In this document: piece after piece, positions 13,241 to 26,104 of the stretch | How the letters are laid out: each line of letters opens with the position of its first letter | Position numbering within the stretch: the first letter of the stretch is position 1 | Origin: Protopterus annectens | Taxonomy: Eukaryota > Chordata > Ceratodontiformes > Protopteridae | Reading direction: 5' to 3' | NCBI RefSeq assembly: GCF_019279795.1 | Contig: NC_056726.1 | Span: 1,136,466,182 to 1,136,530,181 of the forward strand | DNA: 64,000 nucleotides | Made by a program: the position numbers and the translations under genes | Notes under the pieces: generated by a model | What the model was told of the DNA's origin: nothing | Databases searched by the model: none | The model's input: the letters and a program-made list of their open reading frames with translations, nothing else

Positions 13241-15636
13241 TATAACACTAGTATTGTCAAAATATTTTTATCACAACTTTTTCCAGAGTTTCACCACACT
13301 TCTACATTTCAAATAGATTGTCTCTTCCTCCCCACAAATTCAATGGACTCATTCAACTTTCTTTTATATGGCATATTACACTTTACTGATAACTTATTTA
13401 TTACCAATCTGCATAGGAAATCCTGAAACTCTGCTATCTTGGCACTCCACTTTTTCCTTACTTTAATAGATTTAATCACATCTTTTGGTAAATCTGGCCA
13501 AGGATTTACATAATATTATTGTTTCATCATATTATTATGTCATTCTCTTTGATATTTCTCTATATCATCAGTTTTTATTTTCCATGTTAGTATTTTTTCT
13601 TGGTAATTTTTTTTGCATATTATTTTTCCCTTTCTATTTCTCATCATCTCCTAGAGTTTTGCACTTATATTTAAGTATTCTCACTATTAAATTTCCATTC
13701 ACTTCCTTTTCACACTTTAATATTCAATTTAAGTTTAAAGAAGCAGAATAAACAACTGAATTTAGTAACTGCAATCCCCCATCATCTTCACTCATATATA
13801 AGATCACTTTCACTGGGTTTACCCTATATGAACTCTCACTGTATTTTTTCTGATATGCTGACATACAGACTCTCCAAATTCTATTACCTATCAAATACTT
13901 CTCCATAACATCCTACAGGCATTATACCCTACTGTATCACATGCCTTCCAAATATAACCTGCCATAAGTTTCACACCTTCCCTTTTTCCTTATAACATCA
14001 TGGTCCATAATTTCTCTCACACCCAATAACAATTCTTAACATCCCTTCCCTTTTATACCATCCCTTCACCTCTGTGTAATTCTCTTAAAATATAATCTGT
14101 TTTATTTAGTGTAATGGGTCTCCATTTTTTATATCCTTCTTTTCCTCTTTCTTCCATATATATTTTAATACTCCACTACGTAACTTTTCATAAACAAGCC
14201 CTTCCTTCGACCAGTCATTCAATACATTTACAAAATACTATCTTTGTCAGCCCATTCATTTCTTGTAAATCCCATCGTCCATACCCTCTGCATCTGATAC
14301 TGAACCAACATTTACTTTATTACATATGTCCCCAGTTCACTAATAGTAATTTCTTTTTCAAATTCCTTAACTCATTCTGGAAATGTCTTTCTTTTCCATT
14401 CTCTCTTATTTCCATAGTACTATGATACTCATAATTTGCTGTCTTGTTCTTTTCACCTCTTCTTTTACATTTTTAATTTTTATTTATTTCACTAATATCT
14501 TCATTCACTATTTTACCCAAATATGCAGATATGTCCCCCTTCTCCCTAGTAAATATTTCTTCCTAAACAGCCATTCTTCATTTTTCCTCAGTTTCTTTTA
14601 TATATCTTGTATTATTCTTTAAAGTCTCTAATATATTTCTGTAAAATTTCCCATACTTTACTTTCTCTTCCTTTCTTTCTCTATTTTGACACTGAAAAAA
14701 AACTTTTGATTCTTCTATTTAAGTTAAATCTACCTACAGACCAGATGACCAATTATTGTAGAAGTCCTTTGTGGTTATATGATCCTTCCATAACTGTAAT
14801 ATTTCCCATTTTCCAAATTCATCCTATAATTTTTCATTTTTTTTTTGTTATTTCCTTTCCTATTTTAATATACTCCCTTTCTTCCATCACCTCTATCCAT
14901 ACTGCTAAATGGTATGAAAAACTTTCATTACTGCTTCACCATCTAGTAACACATCTACTAAGCCTTGTGATAATACGACACAATTCATTTCAGATCCAAG
15001 TGTCTTCCTTCTATAAGTCCAAAGACTTTTGCTCCACACAGCTAATTTACCCCATTTTATCACTTCATATTTTTTTTATATCTTTCCCTTTCTTTTTAAG
15101 TCTTTTCCTGAAATCATACTTAAAATCTCCTAAAATTATAATTTTCATGTTAACCACTACATAGTCTAATATTTGATGGCACATTCATTGTTTGTTTTCA
15201 AGGTATATATGCATATTAAATGTCCTATCATCACCAGTGTTATCTAATATTTTCATAGTTTTTTTACACAATACAGCCACTTCAGAACAAGTTTCTCTTC
15301 CTAAGTTGCATATTATATTTCCAACCCAGACTTTTTTCTGTTTGCAATCTTTCTACACTTGACAAGAAACTTATATCCTCTAACAGCATAACATCTGCAT
15401 CACATTTAGTACACAATTCCAGTACCCATATCCTTCACACAGTGGTAATAATACTGTTCACATTTACAGAAAGTACATTGAAATTATTTTCTTTCTTTTT
15501 AAGATTAGGTGGAAATAATTTTAAATTTTTTCTTACTTTTACTCTTCTTCTTGTTTAATATATTTCCTGGGTTTATGCCTAAATAATCCTTGATCCCCAG
15601 AATCAGATTTTTCACAAGTTATAACTAAAAAATATA
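12860..15636 (-). pseudogene. Tx1-type LINE ORF2 (endonuclease and reverse transcriptase), decayed
   Basis: Read on the minus strand from 15480, an AP-type endonuclease opens with LSVNVNSIITTV, CDADVMLLEDISFLSSVE and VAVLCKKTMKIL. Further on come an RT finger-like RPITLNKTDY (near 14110) and C-terminal blocks GNRIWRVCMSAYQKK, SEDDGGLQLLN and KDVIKSIKVRKKWS (13.9-13.4 kb). This order and wording are those of the Tx1 branch of L1-like LINEs. Many stops and frame changes are present and the palm region is largely unreadable or deleted, so it is an old, dead copy. A (TA)n tract sits near its 3' end. Its partner ORF1 is 24 kb away at 39650-41643, because the Harbinger-type unit 15637-39649 lies between them. 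Confidence 0.7.
13173..13236. repeat. (TA)n microsatellite
   Basis: About 32 uninterrupted TA units within the 3' part of the Tx1-type ORF2. The YIYIYI frame across it is an artefact. Confidence 0.95.
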
Positions 15637-15716
15637 GGGCTGGATTCATGATGGCTTGCATGGAGTCTAAGAGTCGTGTAAGACTCCATGCAGCCATCGC
15701 GATCCAGGAACAGCCC
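15637..15716 (+). repeat. Left terminal repeat of the Harbinger-type unit, self-complementary
   Basis: The terminus GGGCTGGATTCATGATGGC runs into GCATGGAGTCT, which folds back on AGACTCCATGC; CTGGAT near the tip pairs with ATCCAG at 15701-15706. The end can therefore form its own hairpin of about 80 nt as well as pair with the right end. Confidence 0.6.
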
Positions 15717-16990
15717 GAAATCCCAAGTAAGAGACCAGCTAAAACAACTCTTACACGGGCAGGGTGTGGATATGCTAATCACCTCACTTGCAGCCGAAAG
15801 GCATGCAAATGAGGTAGATTAGCAATCCACGAAGCTGAAACCAGCCCGTGTAAGAGTCGTGTTAGGTGCAGAAATGTACTCAGTTGACAACTGAGTACGT
15901 TACTGAAAATAACACAATGGAGCCATGACACCTCCAAATAAAGTGTGCATATGTTGCAGTCAGCATGCCAATGGCCAAATATGTGGCCACTGGCATGGTA
16001 ACCCGATGCAAACATGAAAAAAAAATTTTTTTTTTCTGTGATCGGCGATGTTTAAATGCAGCGCAGCCCTACGCAAACAGGCTGCGCTATATAAAACATA
16101 AAAATAAAGGTTTGAAACCCACAAATGTGGGTTTTATGTAATGCATGGATTTGCAATGCAGGGACTAGCAGACCGAAAACAACATGGCCACCATCTAGTG
16201 GTTGCTAAGGGGAGAAGCTGAGTGTAAGACATGTAACTAAGCATTAATAGGCAATCCTATGTACATGAGTGGTAGGATAGTGAATCACAATGTCACATAG
16301 CAAATTAGCACATTCCGTGTAGTGTAAGAGTTAGATAAGGGGGAGTAACAGAGTAGGAGATAGGTGACATCACGGGGGGAATGTCAGGAAGAAATCAAGC
16401 TCATTTGAGCAAAGTGGTATGTAAAGATGTCAGTCACACAGCATAAAAAGAGGAGTGTCAACAGATAAGCATGGGAAAGTCAAGAAAGAGAAGGTGTACA
16501 CTGTGGCCAACACCAGAGTTTCTTGCTGTGCGTGCATGCGTGCGTGTGCGCGCTGGGAGGCGCGAGTAAGACAGAGTGCACGCGTGTAAGGCAGAGTAAG
16601 CATGTAGGAGTCTGTGTAAAGATCTATAAACCTGTTTGTGCTGGTGTACGCGCGTTTTAACCCGAATAAGCAGATTGCAATCCGTGTAAGCATGTGTGCG
16701 CACATGGTAGCCACTGTGAGCGTGTTTTCGCTGGTATGCGTGCTGCTCCCCCCTGAGGAAACAGAGAGGAAAAAGGAAGCAGAAGAAATAGTAGGAAACT
16801 AGCAGGGAATACTGGTAGAGCTAGCAGGTGAAAACAATTAGAAGCAGGCAATTACACAGGCAGAATACTAGCCCAGCCCAGCACTTAAAACACTACAAAC
16901 AGCATTGCAGTATGTTTCTCTCAAGAGACACTGCAAGACAGGAGTAAGCTAGTAGAAGTGAAAACTGAAAAAGCTGCACTCAGACAAAAC
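15717..16990 (+). promoter_or_regulatory. Left subterminal region upstream of the transposase
   Basis: Non-coding lead into the transposase. The motif GTGTAAG recurs many times (for example 15851, 16318, 16584, 16613, 16683), and 16520-16745 is a local CpG-rich patch with TGCGTGCATGCGTGCGTG-like runs. Repeated short motifs near the ends are typical of sites bound by the MYB-like protein of Harbinger elements, so a binding and promoter role is likely but inferred. No TATA box was singled out. Confidence 0.45.
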
Positions 16991-18148
16991 ATGCTAGGGG
17001 TTGCCTCAGCTGTTATAAGGAGACATAGGAGACTTGTTGAGGGTGGTGACAATGCAAATGCTGCCAGACAACCCACAGTGAGGAGACGGAGAAGAGTGTA
17101 CAGGCCCAGGGTCACCTACCAGGAGTTACATGAGCTGGAGATAGTGGAGCACTATAGAGTGGACAGAGACCTCCTGCAGCTGTTGAGCTGTTGAGCTGTG
17201 CAGGCCATGCCTCACACACAGAACCAACAGAGGGGAACCCATCCCAGTGAAAACCAAGGTATGTGTTGGCCTAAGAATACTAGCAACAGGTACCTTCCAG
17301 AGATCAACTGGTGATATGATGGTGATATCACAGGCATCAGCCTCCAGGGTACTGCACCAGTTTCTGGATGCCATGTCAGCACATGTCAGTGAGCATGTAT
17401 ATTTCCTCAATGCCCATGAGGTATTGGCCAGCAATATGCGTCTCTTCCATCAAACAGCGGAATACCCTGAGGTAGTGGGTGCAATAGACTGCACGTACAT
17501 ACTCATCAAAGCACCAGCTGGTGAGCAGGGTAGGGCCTACCTTAACCACAAGGGCTTTGCCTCCATCAACTGCCAGGTCATGTGTGATGCCCAGGGCATA
17601 ATAATGAATGTGTGTGCTGGCTGCCCTGGGAGCTACCATGATTCCCATATCTGGCATTTGACACAGCTGTACCAGACATTTGCCAATGGGGACATCCCAC
17701 ATGGTCACCTAGTGGGGGATGCAGGATATGCATTGGAGCCGTGGCTGATGACACCCATCAGAAACGCACACACACCTGAACAAGAACGCCATAATGAGGC
17801 ACATGCACAAACATGTAATGTAATAGAGCGTGTGTTTGGGCTGCTCATATCATGGTTCTGGTGCCTGGACACATCTGGTGGAGCCTTGCAGTACTCACCA
17901 ACTACATGTACCCAAATTGTCATGGTATGTGCTATGCTACATAATATGATTCTGCGAAAACAGCTGCAGCAGGACCAGCATAGGGCCGGGAAAAAAACAG
18001 CCCCCCACCATTGCCAAGGCCATCACAGGCAGAGCGTGACTCAGAGGAGGAACAACCTGAGCCTGCCCCAGTTGGCAGAAGGAGGCGTGCCCAGTATGCC
18101 CTGGCCTTGGCAAAGAGGCAACGCATAGCACATACACTGGCTCAGTAG
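16991..18148 (+). pseudogene. HARBI1-like DDE transposase of PIF/Harbinger family
   Basis: Nuclease that would cut and rejoin the ends of the Harbinger unit. From ATG at 16991, an arginine-rich N-terminus (VRRRRRVYRPRVTYQEL, LEIVEHYRVDRDLLQLL) leads to RTNRGEPIPVKTKVCVGL and LATGTFQRSTGD, then a helix-turn-helix-like SQASASRVLHQFLDAM. The catalytic acids are seen in GAIDCT, PGSYHDSHIW and CNVIERVFGLL, with VGDAGYALEPWL between. A C-terminal basic stretch (VGRRRRAQYALALAKRQR) ends at 18148. The frame changes near 17190, beside a duplicated GAGCTGTT, and again near 17985 at a run of A. The usual KSRFRCL after the catalytic glutamate reads ISWFWCL. So only two frame changes separate it from an open gene of normal length, about 380 residues. 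Confidence 0.92.
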
Positions 18149-18489
18149 GAACCCTGGGAATGATACCCCTCTCTGACTCACTCATATAGTAACAGGGACG
18201 CTTAACATGACACAACCTGCTCTCAAACATTTACAGGGAGTGTAGTATGTGCATCCGATAGAGGCAGCCCTGCAGCACCACCTGAGGCATGATTGCCATG
18301 AGTTAAGCAATATAACACCATCTAGTATATGCAAACATGAAGACCCTGCATAACATCTCACCCTCACCAAGCATGATGCCACACTATGAAGACAACAAGA
18401 TTAAGTACAATAATTGGCTGAAGTATTGCTGTTAGCAAGGGGGAACACATGGCTGACAGCCTGGGCTGACATGCCGAGCAAGATATGAT

Positions 18490-19745
18490 GCCCCACCTGC
18501 TAGGGATGGCACGCACCCAGCACATCTGGCTGTGTGGATACTGGCAAAGGCTGTTGTCACCCCCACTGTGCCTTGAATAGGTAAGGCTGGAAACACAAAC
18601 CCACCACCATAGGTAGCACAAGGGATAACAACCTGGGTGTAATGTTCCCCAATGCCAGAAGTCTAACCTGCAAGGTGCATGCATACCAAACCCACCACAG
18701 CATGAAGAATGGTAATATCTGTTCTGTAACAGAAACCTGGGTCAAGGCCCAGAAGAGCACCCTAATACTACTAGGTTATGCCTCATACCATGCTCTATAG
18801 CTCCAAAACATGGAACACACGACAATAGGAGTGTGGCTATCAGTAATTGTGAAGGATAACCACACCCCCAGGTTGGTACCACAGCAAGAAGCAGCATGGA
18901 CTATCCACGAGCAAGTAACACTGGCTCAAACTGTGTCCCTGTTTGAAGCCTGCTACAGACCACACTCACAAACCCAGGTACCCCAGCCAGCCTTCCTGAA
19001 GACACTGCAGAGTGTGAATGTCTCAACAAATACCAAACAAGGCACACACAAAGTATGACATAGGTGGCAATCCATTATGTATGGAAGAAGTAATCAGGGA
19101 CCTAGGGACACAAGTGGACGGTAACCTGTCATGTGACACTCACATTGCCAAGGTGGCCAGGAAGACCTGCTATATTGCCCAATGTAATATGAAAGGATTT
19201 GCATGTAGATCAAGAGAGGTCACTGTGCCCCCATACTCTTCCCTTATCAGGCCCATATGTGACAACAATGCCCCAGTTCGGATGTACCTTACCTTACACC
19301 TGCAGCAGTTATTAAGACCCCAAATGTACCTCATCAACAGGATAAAGGGTCCAAACATTGGACATCTGCAGCATGGCTGAAGAAACCACAGCCCATTTCA
19401 AAAGCATACTGCCCAGTCAGAAGTGATGTATGCCTGATGTACAAGGCCATGTCCAATCCAGAATGAATGGACATGCTCCACTGCATAAACCCCAAATCCA
19501 GCAGAGAGACCACAGTGAGATATCTGAACCTCCACACATAGATAAATAGGATGTGCTGGAGGGACAGATCCATAACGCAGAGGCTCCTTACACTCTGGAA
19601 CAGAATCCCAGTCCATGATAGGCTGAGCTCCACTCTCAAACCCAACAAGAGAAATCTGGTGAAGTGCATGGGAGATAGTAGGTGTACACTGGGGGCCATC
19701 CCTGTGTCATATCTAGTAAAGTAAACCCTACATGGGCAAAATATG
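18490..19745 (+). mobile_element. CR1 LINE copy a: end of ORF1, endonuclease, then 3' end (RT deleted)
   Basis: At 18500-18590 the reading ARDGTHPAHLAVWILAKAV matches the end of the esterase-type ORF1 seen at 49470-49558. ORF2 starts with NGNICSVTETWVKAQKST (18700) and reaches EACYRPHSQTQVPQPAFLKT (19000). It then jumps at about 19040 to EVIRDLGTQVDGNLSCDTHI and SREVTVPPYSSLIRP, which belong to the C-terminal end of ORF2. Compared with the copy at 30735-33535 about 1.7 kb, containing nearly all of the RT domain, is missing. The 3' part near 19660 has GGGAGATAGTAGGTGTACAC, the standard end of this family. Many stops; old. Confidence 0.8.
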
Positions 19746-19854
19746 CTCATTGCAAGGGGTGTTGAAACTCACACACAGTCTGTCCATGCTCAAACAAGGC
19801 CAGGGCAGATAGCCAAGTATGAACCTATGATGATACAAATTGTGCAGGACACAA

Positions 19855-21610
19855 AGGATTAACACACAGCTGTCCTACCTGATGGTAGGAACCATGGTGA
19901 TAATCCACAGATATGCTCTGCAGCATTCTAATATCACAAACAATACACCAAACCCACACACATTGCCAACATCCTACGTAACAGATCCCTTGCAAACTCC
20001 CCACCAGCACCTAACTGCCAAATATCTATCCCAGCAGAGTGCTGGACCCCTGACATTGCAGATGCTGAGGTAACAGCCAGCATCCACAAAGCACAGCACA
20101 CAGCATCAATGGTACCAGATGGTGTCCTGGGTTGTGTCCAACAAGTACTGTAAGAAGAATGGAGCAGCAAATAGCAGTACTGCGCACTATCAGTCCTACC
20201 ACAGGATATGCACCCAAAGAGCAGTGTACAGCAACAGTGGTCTCTCACCACAAAGGGGGTGCCTGAACGGATACTGCAAACTATTACCCCTCAACCCGAC
20301 TATCTAGGTTGGCAAAGTAATGGAGAGGATGATCATGGATCCCAGGAATAACTCGATTGGGTACCTACAGACATTGGACCCTACCCAGTGTGGCTGTCAT
20401 AGGGCAGATCCTGCCCCTTACACATGTCTGACTCATGTGAAACGTGCACCAAGGCCATTGATGTGGGGAATGTGGATCACACAGCCTATTTGGACCTTGC
20501 TAAACCCTTCAATACAATACCCTAGTTGGCGGTACAGATAAGCTCACCAGCCTAACTATAAACCCCTATGCAAGTAGATGGGTTGCAAACCAGCTCAAGG
20601 ACAGAACTGACCTGGTCAGACATGCTGCAGCCATGGCAGACTGCAAACCAGGTACAACTGGCATCCCACAAGGCATGGCCCTGGGACCTCTCTTGTATGC
20701 TATATATGTCATATAGGTACAGGCCAACATGGAAGGACTCTGTCTGAACAGGTTCGCAGAGGACTACAAACTGCCCACCATATCGGACCCTCCAGCTGAC
20801 ACAAGCAACCTACAAAAGGCACACATAGAAACAGACAAGTGGTGCCACAGCCATGTCAACAGGCTAAATGCAGAATAGTGTATAGTCATCCCCTGTGGAA
20901 ACACAGTATATGGCCAGAAATTACCATATAGGTGTTAACCCAGTAAGTACACCAGGAGCAATAAGAGACCTGGGGACACAAGGTGATACATATCCTGCAT
21001 GTGACAACCATGTGTCTCTAGTGGTTACAGAAACATACCATATACCCACCTAATCATGAAGGTAAGCACAGCTCGGTCAGGGTAGGTCAATGTGCCTCTC
21101 CAGTCATCCATCAGCAGCCTCACAATTGTGTACAATGACCCTTCAGGGATGTACCTTAGCAGACACCTGCATCAACTGTAAAGACCCCACAAATACCCCA
21201 CCAGGAGGATCACAGTGCTGTAACAGATGCCATGTGTCACCTGATTAAACAAACTGCAGCTCCACACAGTGCCATACCGCCTGGCTGGAGGTGAATTGTG
21301 CCTAATATATAGAGCCATGACCAAGCTGGTATCAATGGACATTTGGCACCATGTAAAATCTGAATGCTGGTGACCTATGCAGCTGACAGGCCTGAACCCC
21401 AGCACAGACATAAACAGGACATGCTGTACCGATTGGTCCATAACCCAGAAGCTCACTCCACTCACGACTAAACTCCCACTACAGGTTATCCAGGGAGTCC
21501 ATCACTGACTGTCATCCAGAGGAATCATGATGACTGGATGGGAGATGGTAGGTGTACCCTGGTTATCATCTGTATGTCACGGGTAGACTGAGGCACAGCA
21601 CACTAACCAT
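19855..21610 (+). mobile_element. CR1 LINE copy b: 3' two-thirds of ORF2
   Basis: Starts within the linker before RT (GDNPQICSAAF, THIANILRNRS), continues through TASMVPDGVLGCVQQVL, ERMIMDPRNNSIGYLQTLDP, then AYLDLAKPFNTIP (20500) and GIPQGMALGPLLYAIYV (20650-20720), and ends with the same GGGAGATGGTAGGTGTACCC block near 21545. It follows copy a directly in the same orientation, so the two may be a head-to-tail pair or one element with an internal duplication. Frame changes are frequent. Confidence 0.75.
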
Positions 21611-22680
21611 GACATATGTCATGGCAAACACCAGTAAATGTGTGTTGAAGGACAAACACTCTCTGACTAGCATTACAAATGGACTAGGGCACATGGCCAT
21701 TGTTTGTCACTGTCCACACAAGTTGTGGAATACATTAACAATGTCGGACAATCATGTACTATGCTGTCCATATCTGAACAAAATGCACCATGGTCATATC
21801 TGCACAACTGGCCCTCAACCAGTCTGGTGTACTCACTATAAATATTACAAGCAGTGATAGGACTGAAACCGATTATACTGTCCACCACAGTGAAAGTACT
21901 GCACCAGTACACTATACGACAATACAACTGTTTGGTCAGTAGGAAAGGATGTTGACAACTGTATGCAAACTATCCCATGGTGACCCTGCAGGCACAGCAT
22001 AATGCCTGTTAGGTTCAGACACAAAGCAGTTGGGCAGTAAGACCACAACCTGATGTCCAACACTCAACTGTACATGTGAAATATAGATGGCGTCCACACA
22101 CAAACACAAATGTGGTGGTCTACAGATCCCAACATAAGGAAAGGTCACACTGGGCATGCTCGCACACTTAGATAAATGAGACGTGTCAGTCAAGAAGCCA
22201 TAGAAACTGTGAACTGGGCATGCTCACACACTTAGGCCATGTCACAGTTCAGAAGTTGCACACACATATCTGGCATTTGTATGTGTTAACACAGGAACCT
22301 CCCACAATACAGAAATCTGCCCAGTGCACACAGTGAAGTTACAACAGAGACATAAGTAAAGTACTGGATCCCACTCATATGCAAACATCTTCCACAGTAC
22401 ACAAGTTGTTTATAGAGATAGAGAAGGCTATGGCAATAAATATCCACAAACAGTATATGAGCAACAGATACTTGCATCTGACAGGTAAACATATGGCCAT
22501 AGAGTGCAATACTAGACTGTTGTCCCTAGGGAATACAGAAGGCTATCCACAGTGTATTTGGCATCTGTCTCCACAGTACAGTAGGCCATTGTGCCTGTGC
22601 AAAGTTAATGCATAGATATGCTCTCCCCTGTACTGATGGATAGTAACAGATGCACATACCTCTTCATACATAATGATGTC
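21611..22680. other. Unassigned sequence within the Harbinger-type unit
   Basis: Rich in CA and TG steps. I see no coding match. Short direct repeats such as GGGCATGCTC…CACACTTAG (22153-22175 and 22217-22235) occur, but no named family. Confidence 0.4.
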
Positions 22681-23530
22681 AGCACACTATACATATTTCA
22701 CGAGCAGCAATTATACCAGTACTTTGAATAGCACGCTCTGCTACTGCGTCTTTCACAAGTGTCATAACATAGTTAGGTAGGGGACCTGAATCCTGCAAGT
22801 GCTCAGTGTGTGTGTGAATGTGTGTGGGGGAGTAGTGTGTGCAATTCCATGTGTAAGAGAAATATTCATTTTGGCAACTAGTACAACACAACACATGCTG
22901 CATATTCCACTGTCTAAACACTGATGATGTCAGAACCCTATAAGTACAGCAGGAGAAAGCAATCCTCCCAGTAATGCAAATAGCGTGCTCTGCTAGGGAG
23001 TCTCTCACAAGTGTCATAACATCATTAGACAGGGGTTTGAATCCTGCAAGTGCACAGTGTGTGGGAGAGTAGTGTGTGCAATTCCATGTGTAAGAGCAAT
23101 GTTCCTTTTGGCAACTAGTACAACACAACACATGCTGCATATTCCACTGTCTAAACACTGATGATGTCAGCACCCTATAAGTACAGCAGGAGAAAGCAAT
23201 CCTCTCAATAATGCAAATAGCGTGCTCTGCTACTGCGTTTCTTGCAAGTGTCATAACATAGTTAGGTAGGGGTTTGAATCCTGTAAGTGCTTAGAGTGTG
23301 TGGGGGAGTAGTGTGTGCAATTCCATGTATAAAAGAAATGTCTCTTTTGGCAACTAGTACAACACAACACATGCTGCATATTCCACTGTCTAAACACTGA
23401 TGATGCCAGCACCCTATAAGTACAGCAGGAGAAAACAATCCTCCCAGTAATGCAAATAGTGGGCTCTGCTACTGCAGCTTTCACAAGTGTCATAACATAG
23501 TTAGTTAGGGGTTTGTATCCTACAAACGCC
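22681..23530 (-). repeat. Tandem array of 237-239-bp units with tRNA-like box B
   Basis: The anchor CATGCTGCATATTCCACTG lies at 22894, 23131 and 23370, giving periods of 237 and 239 bp; a partial unit lies on each side. On the + strand each unit has GCGTGCTCTGCTA (box-A-like) and GGGGTTTGAATCCTGCAAG, whose GGTTTGAATCC fits a polymerase III box B. The minus-strand open frames of 191 and 114 codons that cross it are repeats of the same 79-residue sense, because 237 divides by three; I do not regard them as a gene. Confidence 0.85.
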
Positions 23531-23699
23531 ATGTGTATTTTTGTCACACAGTTTGTCCATGTGTGTGGGGTGTTGTTCCCAATATTGCACAACATACATT
23601 ATATCAGTAATGTCAATGCACACATGATGTATGTGTGTGCCACCTACACATATGTACCTGTGAACTGCAATAGTTCCCATGTCTGAAGCCTGCCTCATG

Positions 23700-25220
23700 G
23701 GAATACATGGAATATACATCAGACAACTGTATGACTGTGGTGTTCTGTGCAGGGGCTGAATGTGGTATGTGACTATACAGTGTGGGTTGTAGATGGTGTC
23801 ATCCCACCAGCGAGAGATACATGACTGGTCTGGAGCATATAGTCCACATGTTGGTGATGAACAGGTGCAGCATGTTGTCACCTCTTGTGGGAGTGGTAAC
23901 AAGTTGTTCCATAGCAATGCAGGGAATGAATGCTAAGAACCCTTCAGATAGGGTCTTGGAGCTAGAGTAATGCGCACACTCTATGTTTGGGTAGTCGCAG
24001 TCCACCCATATAATGGTGTTTGTAGAGACCGTCATATTCCCAGTGCTGTCAGGAAGGCCAAGTGGGTTTCCTGGGTATGGGAGGGTGGTGTGTGCCAGGC
24101 TATGAACCTGAAGGCAGTCTAACCCACTGTTAGCTGCACATGGATAGGTTCTGATCCTTTGTGCTGTGCCACCAACATGGGTGTGTGTGTATCTGAGGTG
24201 CCTTTGGATACATCCCCCCTGTTCTGGTTTGGTGCATGTGTAGGGGACGACAAGCATGGTATGAGGAATGTCCTGGCAGTGATGGTGTGCACCTGGGAGC
24301 TGTGTACCAGGAGTCTGTTACTGCACAGATATTGCTGTACCCCATGCTAAGGACAGTTTCCACTGCATGCATCTTGAGGTTTACACTACTGCTGTTGAGT
24401 AGCATTTCTATTAGTGTCCTATCCCGTGTGATACCTGTGTAGGTGGCTATGTAATGTCAGCCTTGCATACAAAGGCACTATGTGTGTAGCAACAGCCTCT
24501 GCCAATATACAACAGCCCATGGGTGACAGGTGCAAGCTGTCCCAAGCAAAGCAATGTGGCTTGTCCTGCATGTAATCATACACTGACAGGCATTGGATGC
24601 CCTGTGAATGTCACCGAAACATACGTTAATTGCAGAAACTGATCATCTTGTCTACATATTGTGGCAGCATTCTTGGTGAGAGTAAGATGCTACTCAAGGT
24701 CAGGGTCATACCAGCCTGTGCCACAAGCTCAGACAGCCCCTCTATGTCCCCTAACATGTAGTCCAGGGAGGTGCATTAGAGGTCAAACACACTGGCACAG
24801 ACAATGACTGAGTCATACTTCTACATGCCTTGGAGTGACAGGTATGCTTGTGTTATGTGGTGGATCATAGTGCCTGATGGGCATCTCAGCGTGACCTTCA
24901 CCTTGTTCAGCCTGGTGAGCAGGACCTCAGTGTACCTGATGATAGAGGTACCTCATACAACTATAGCAGGTGTGTTGTCAAGCAGTATGGCCTGTTACTG
25001 TTTGGCACACAGGCTTTGTGAGCTATGTGTTGCACATGCTCTGCTCTGGCTTAACATTTGCTTGTGTGTCTGCTTTGCAGGTGTCAGCTGCTCAGGTAGG
25101 ATGCTATTCTGAGAGTCCAATAATGTACCTGTGTGTTTCTGTGTTTGGATTGCGGTCATGGGAGGTCTATGTGAGACTGATACTGTATTCACTGTAGTAT
25201 CCCACTCCACCTGACAGGGA
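23700..25220 (-). mobile_element. CR1 LINE copy c: esterase end of ORF1 and endonuclease
   Basis: On the minus strand, GTSIIRYTEVLLTRLNKVKV and KYDSVIVCASVFDL (about 24950-24790) correspond to the SGNH-esterase motifs GDSIVRHIDVPLTRLNKEKV and YDSVIVHVGVNDL of the better copy at 48431-49558. Endonuclease blocks follow: YSNICAVTDSW (24330), SSSKTLSEGFLAFI and EQLVTTPTRGDNM, FITNMWTICS (23.95-23.83 kb). It runs into the 238-bp tandem array at 23530. The catalytic serine block is still there, but the frame is broken many times. Confidence 0.75.
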
Positions 25221-26104
25221 ATGCCAGTGCTGAGTTAAGAGAGCTTAGCCCGCAGTTTGGCTATGTGGTTGCATCTCTCACATGTGTTGTAAGTGTATGG
25301 GAAGGGGAGATGTCTGTGTACATGAGGCAGCTGTAACATTGCCACATGACTCACAGATTCACCAACTGGATCTGAGAGTAGACTGACAGGTGACCTTTGC
25401 ACATGCTACCATAGCGTTGTGAATCCCATACTACGTAACGTCACATAGGGCCAATGGGGAACAAGGTACTCAAGGTGAGTATGTGAGGGTGTAGTGCTCC
25501 TGATTTGTTAGTGCTGGCATATATGAATGCTGTCTTGAGCAAATGCGAGGTTAAGTCATATGCAATGTGTTACAGGCAAGCTACATGCAAACAGGACAAA
25601 CAGTGACGTTCTGTCAAGTGAGACATGGAGATCAGTACAGTAAGCAATACAGATGTCACTAGGGATCCACAGAGTCACTGTAAATCTGCACTGCAGGTGG
25701 AATCAGTGTTTCAGGAACATAACAAGCAAACATGCATACAAACAAAGCTACAGTCAGCAGGCCTGTATGTAGACTATGCTACAACAAACAAGGTCTATGA
25801 CTTCTAATAGGTAACAGTGCATATATGCAGGCACAATAAGCCTGTACCCAGACATTCACAGGTCAGACGGGCTGGGTCCAGCCACACCCCCCACAAGTGT
25901 ATAGACCACGTACCTTCGTAATGTTGAATAACTGGCCTGATACCCAAGTGCTCATACCTGTCATAATACACATGTCAAATAACAGACACTCAGCCCTCAC
26001 TCAGCAGTTCCAGACTTAGTATGATGTATGCTACCTGTCCTGGCACCACAGTATCCTTGACATGTATGGAGACTCTCCCTCCTGTCATAGTTAGTTCTGT
26101 GTTT
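25221..26104. other. Unassigned sequence within the Harbinger-type unit
   Basis: No coding or repeat family recognised. It may be the 5' part of the CR1 copy c, whose ORF1 N-terminus I cannot read, or original Harbinger sequence. Confidence 0.35.

Noticed and set aside
14114-15164. + strand F/S/L-rich frames as membrane proteins
   Set aside because: They are antisense of the purine-rich Tx1-type ORF2 on the minus strand.
22679-23595. 191- and 114-codon minus-strand frames as a repeat protein gene
   Set aside because: The repetition follows the 237-bp DNA period; the third unit differs by two bases and breaks the frame, with no start context or domain.
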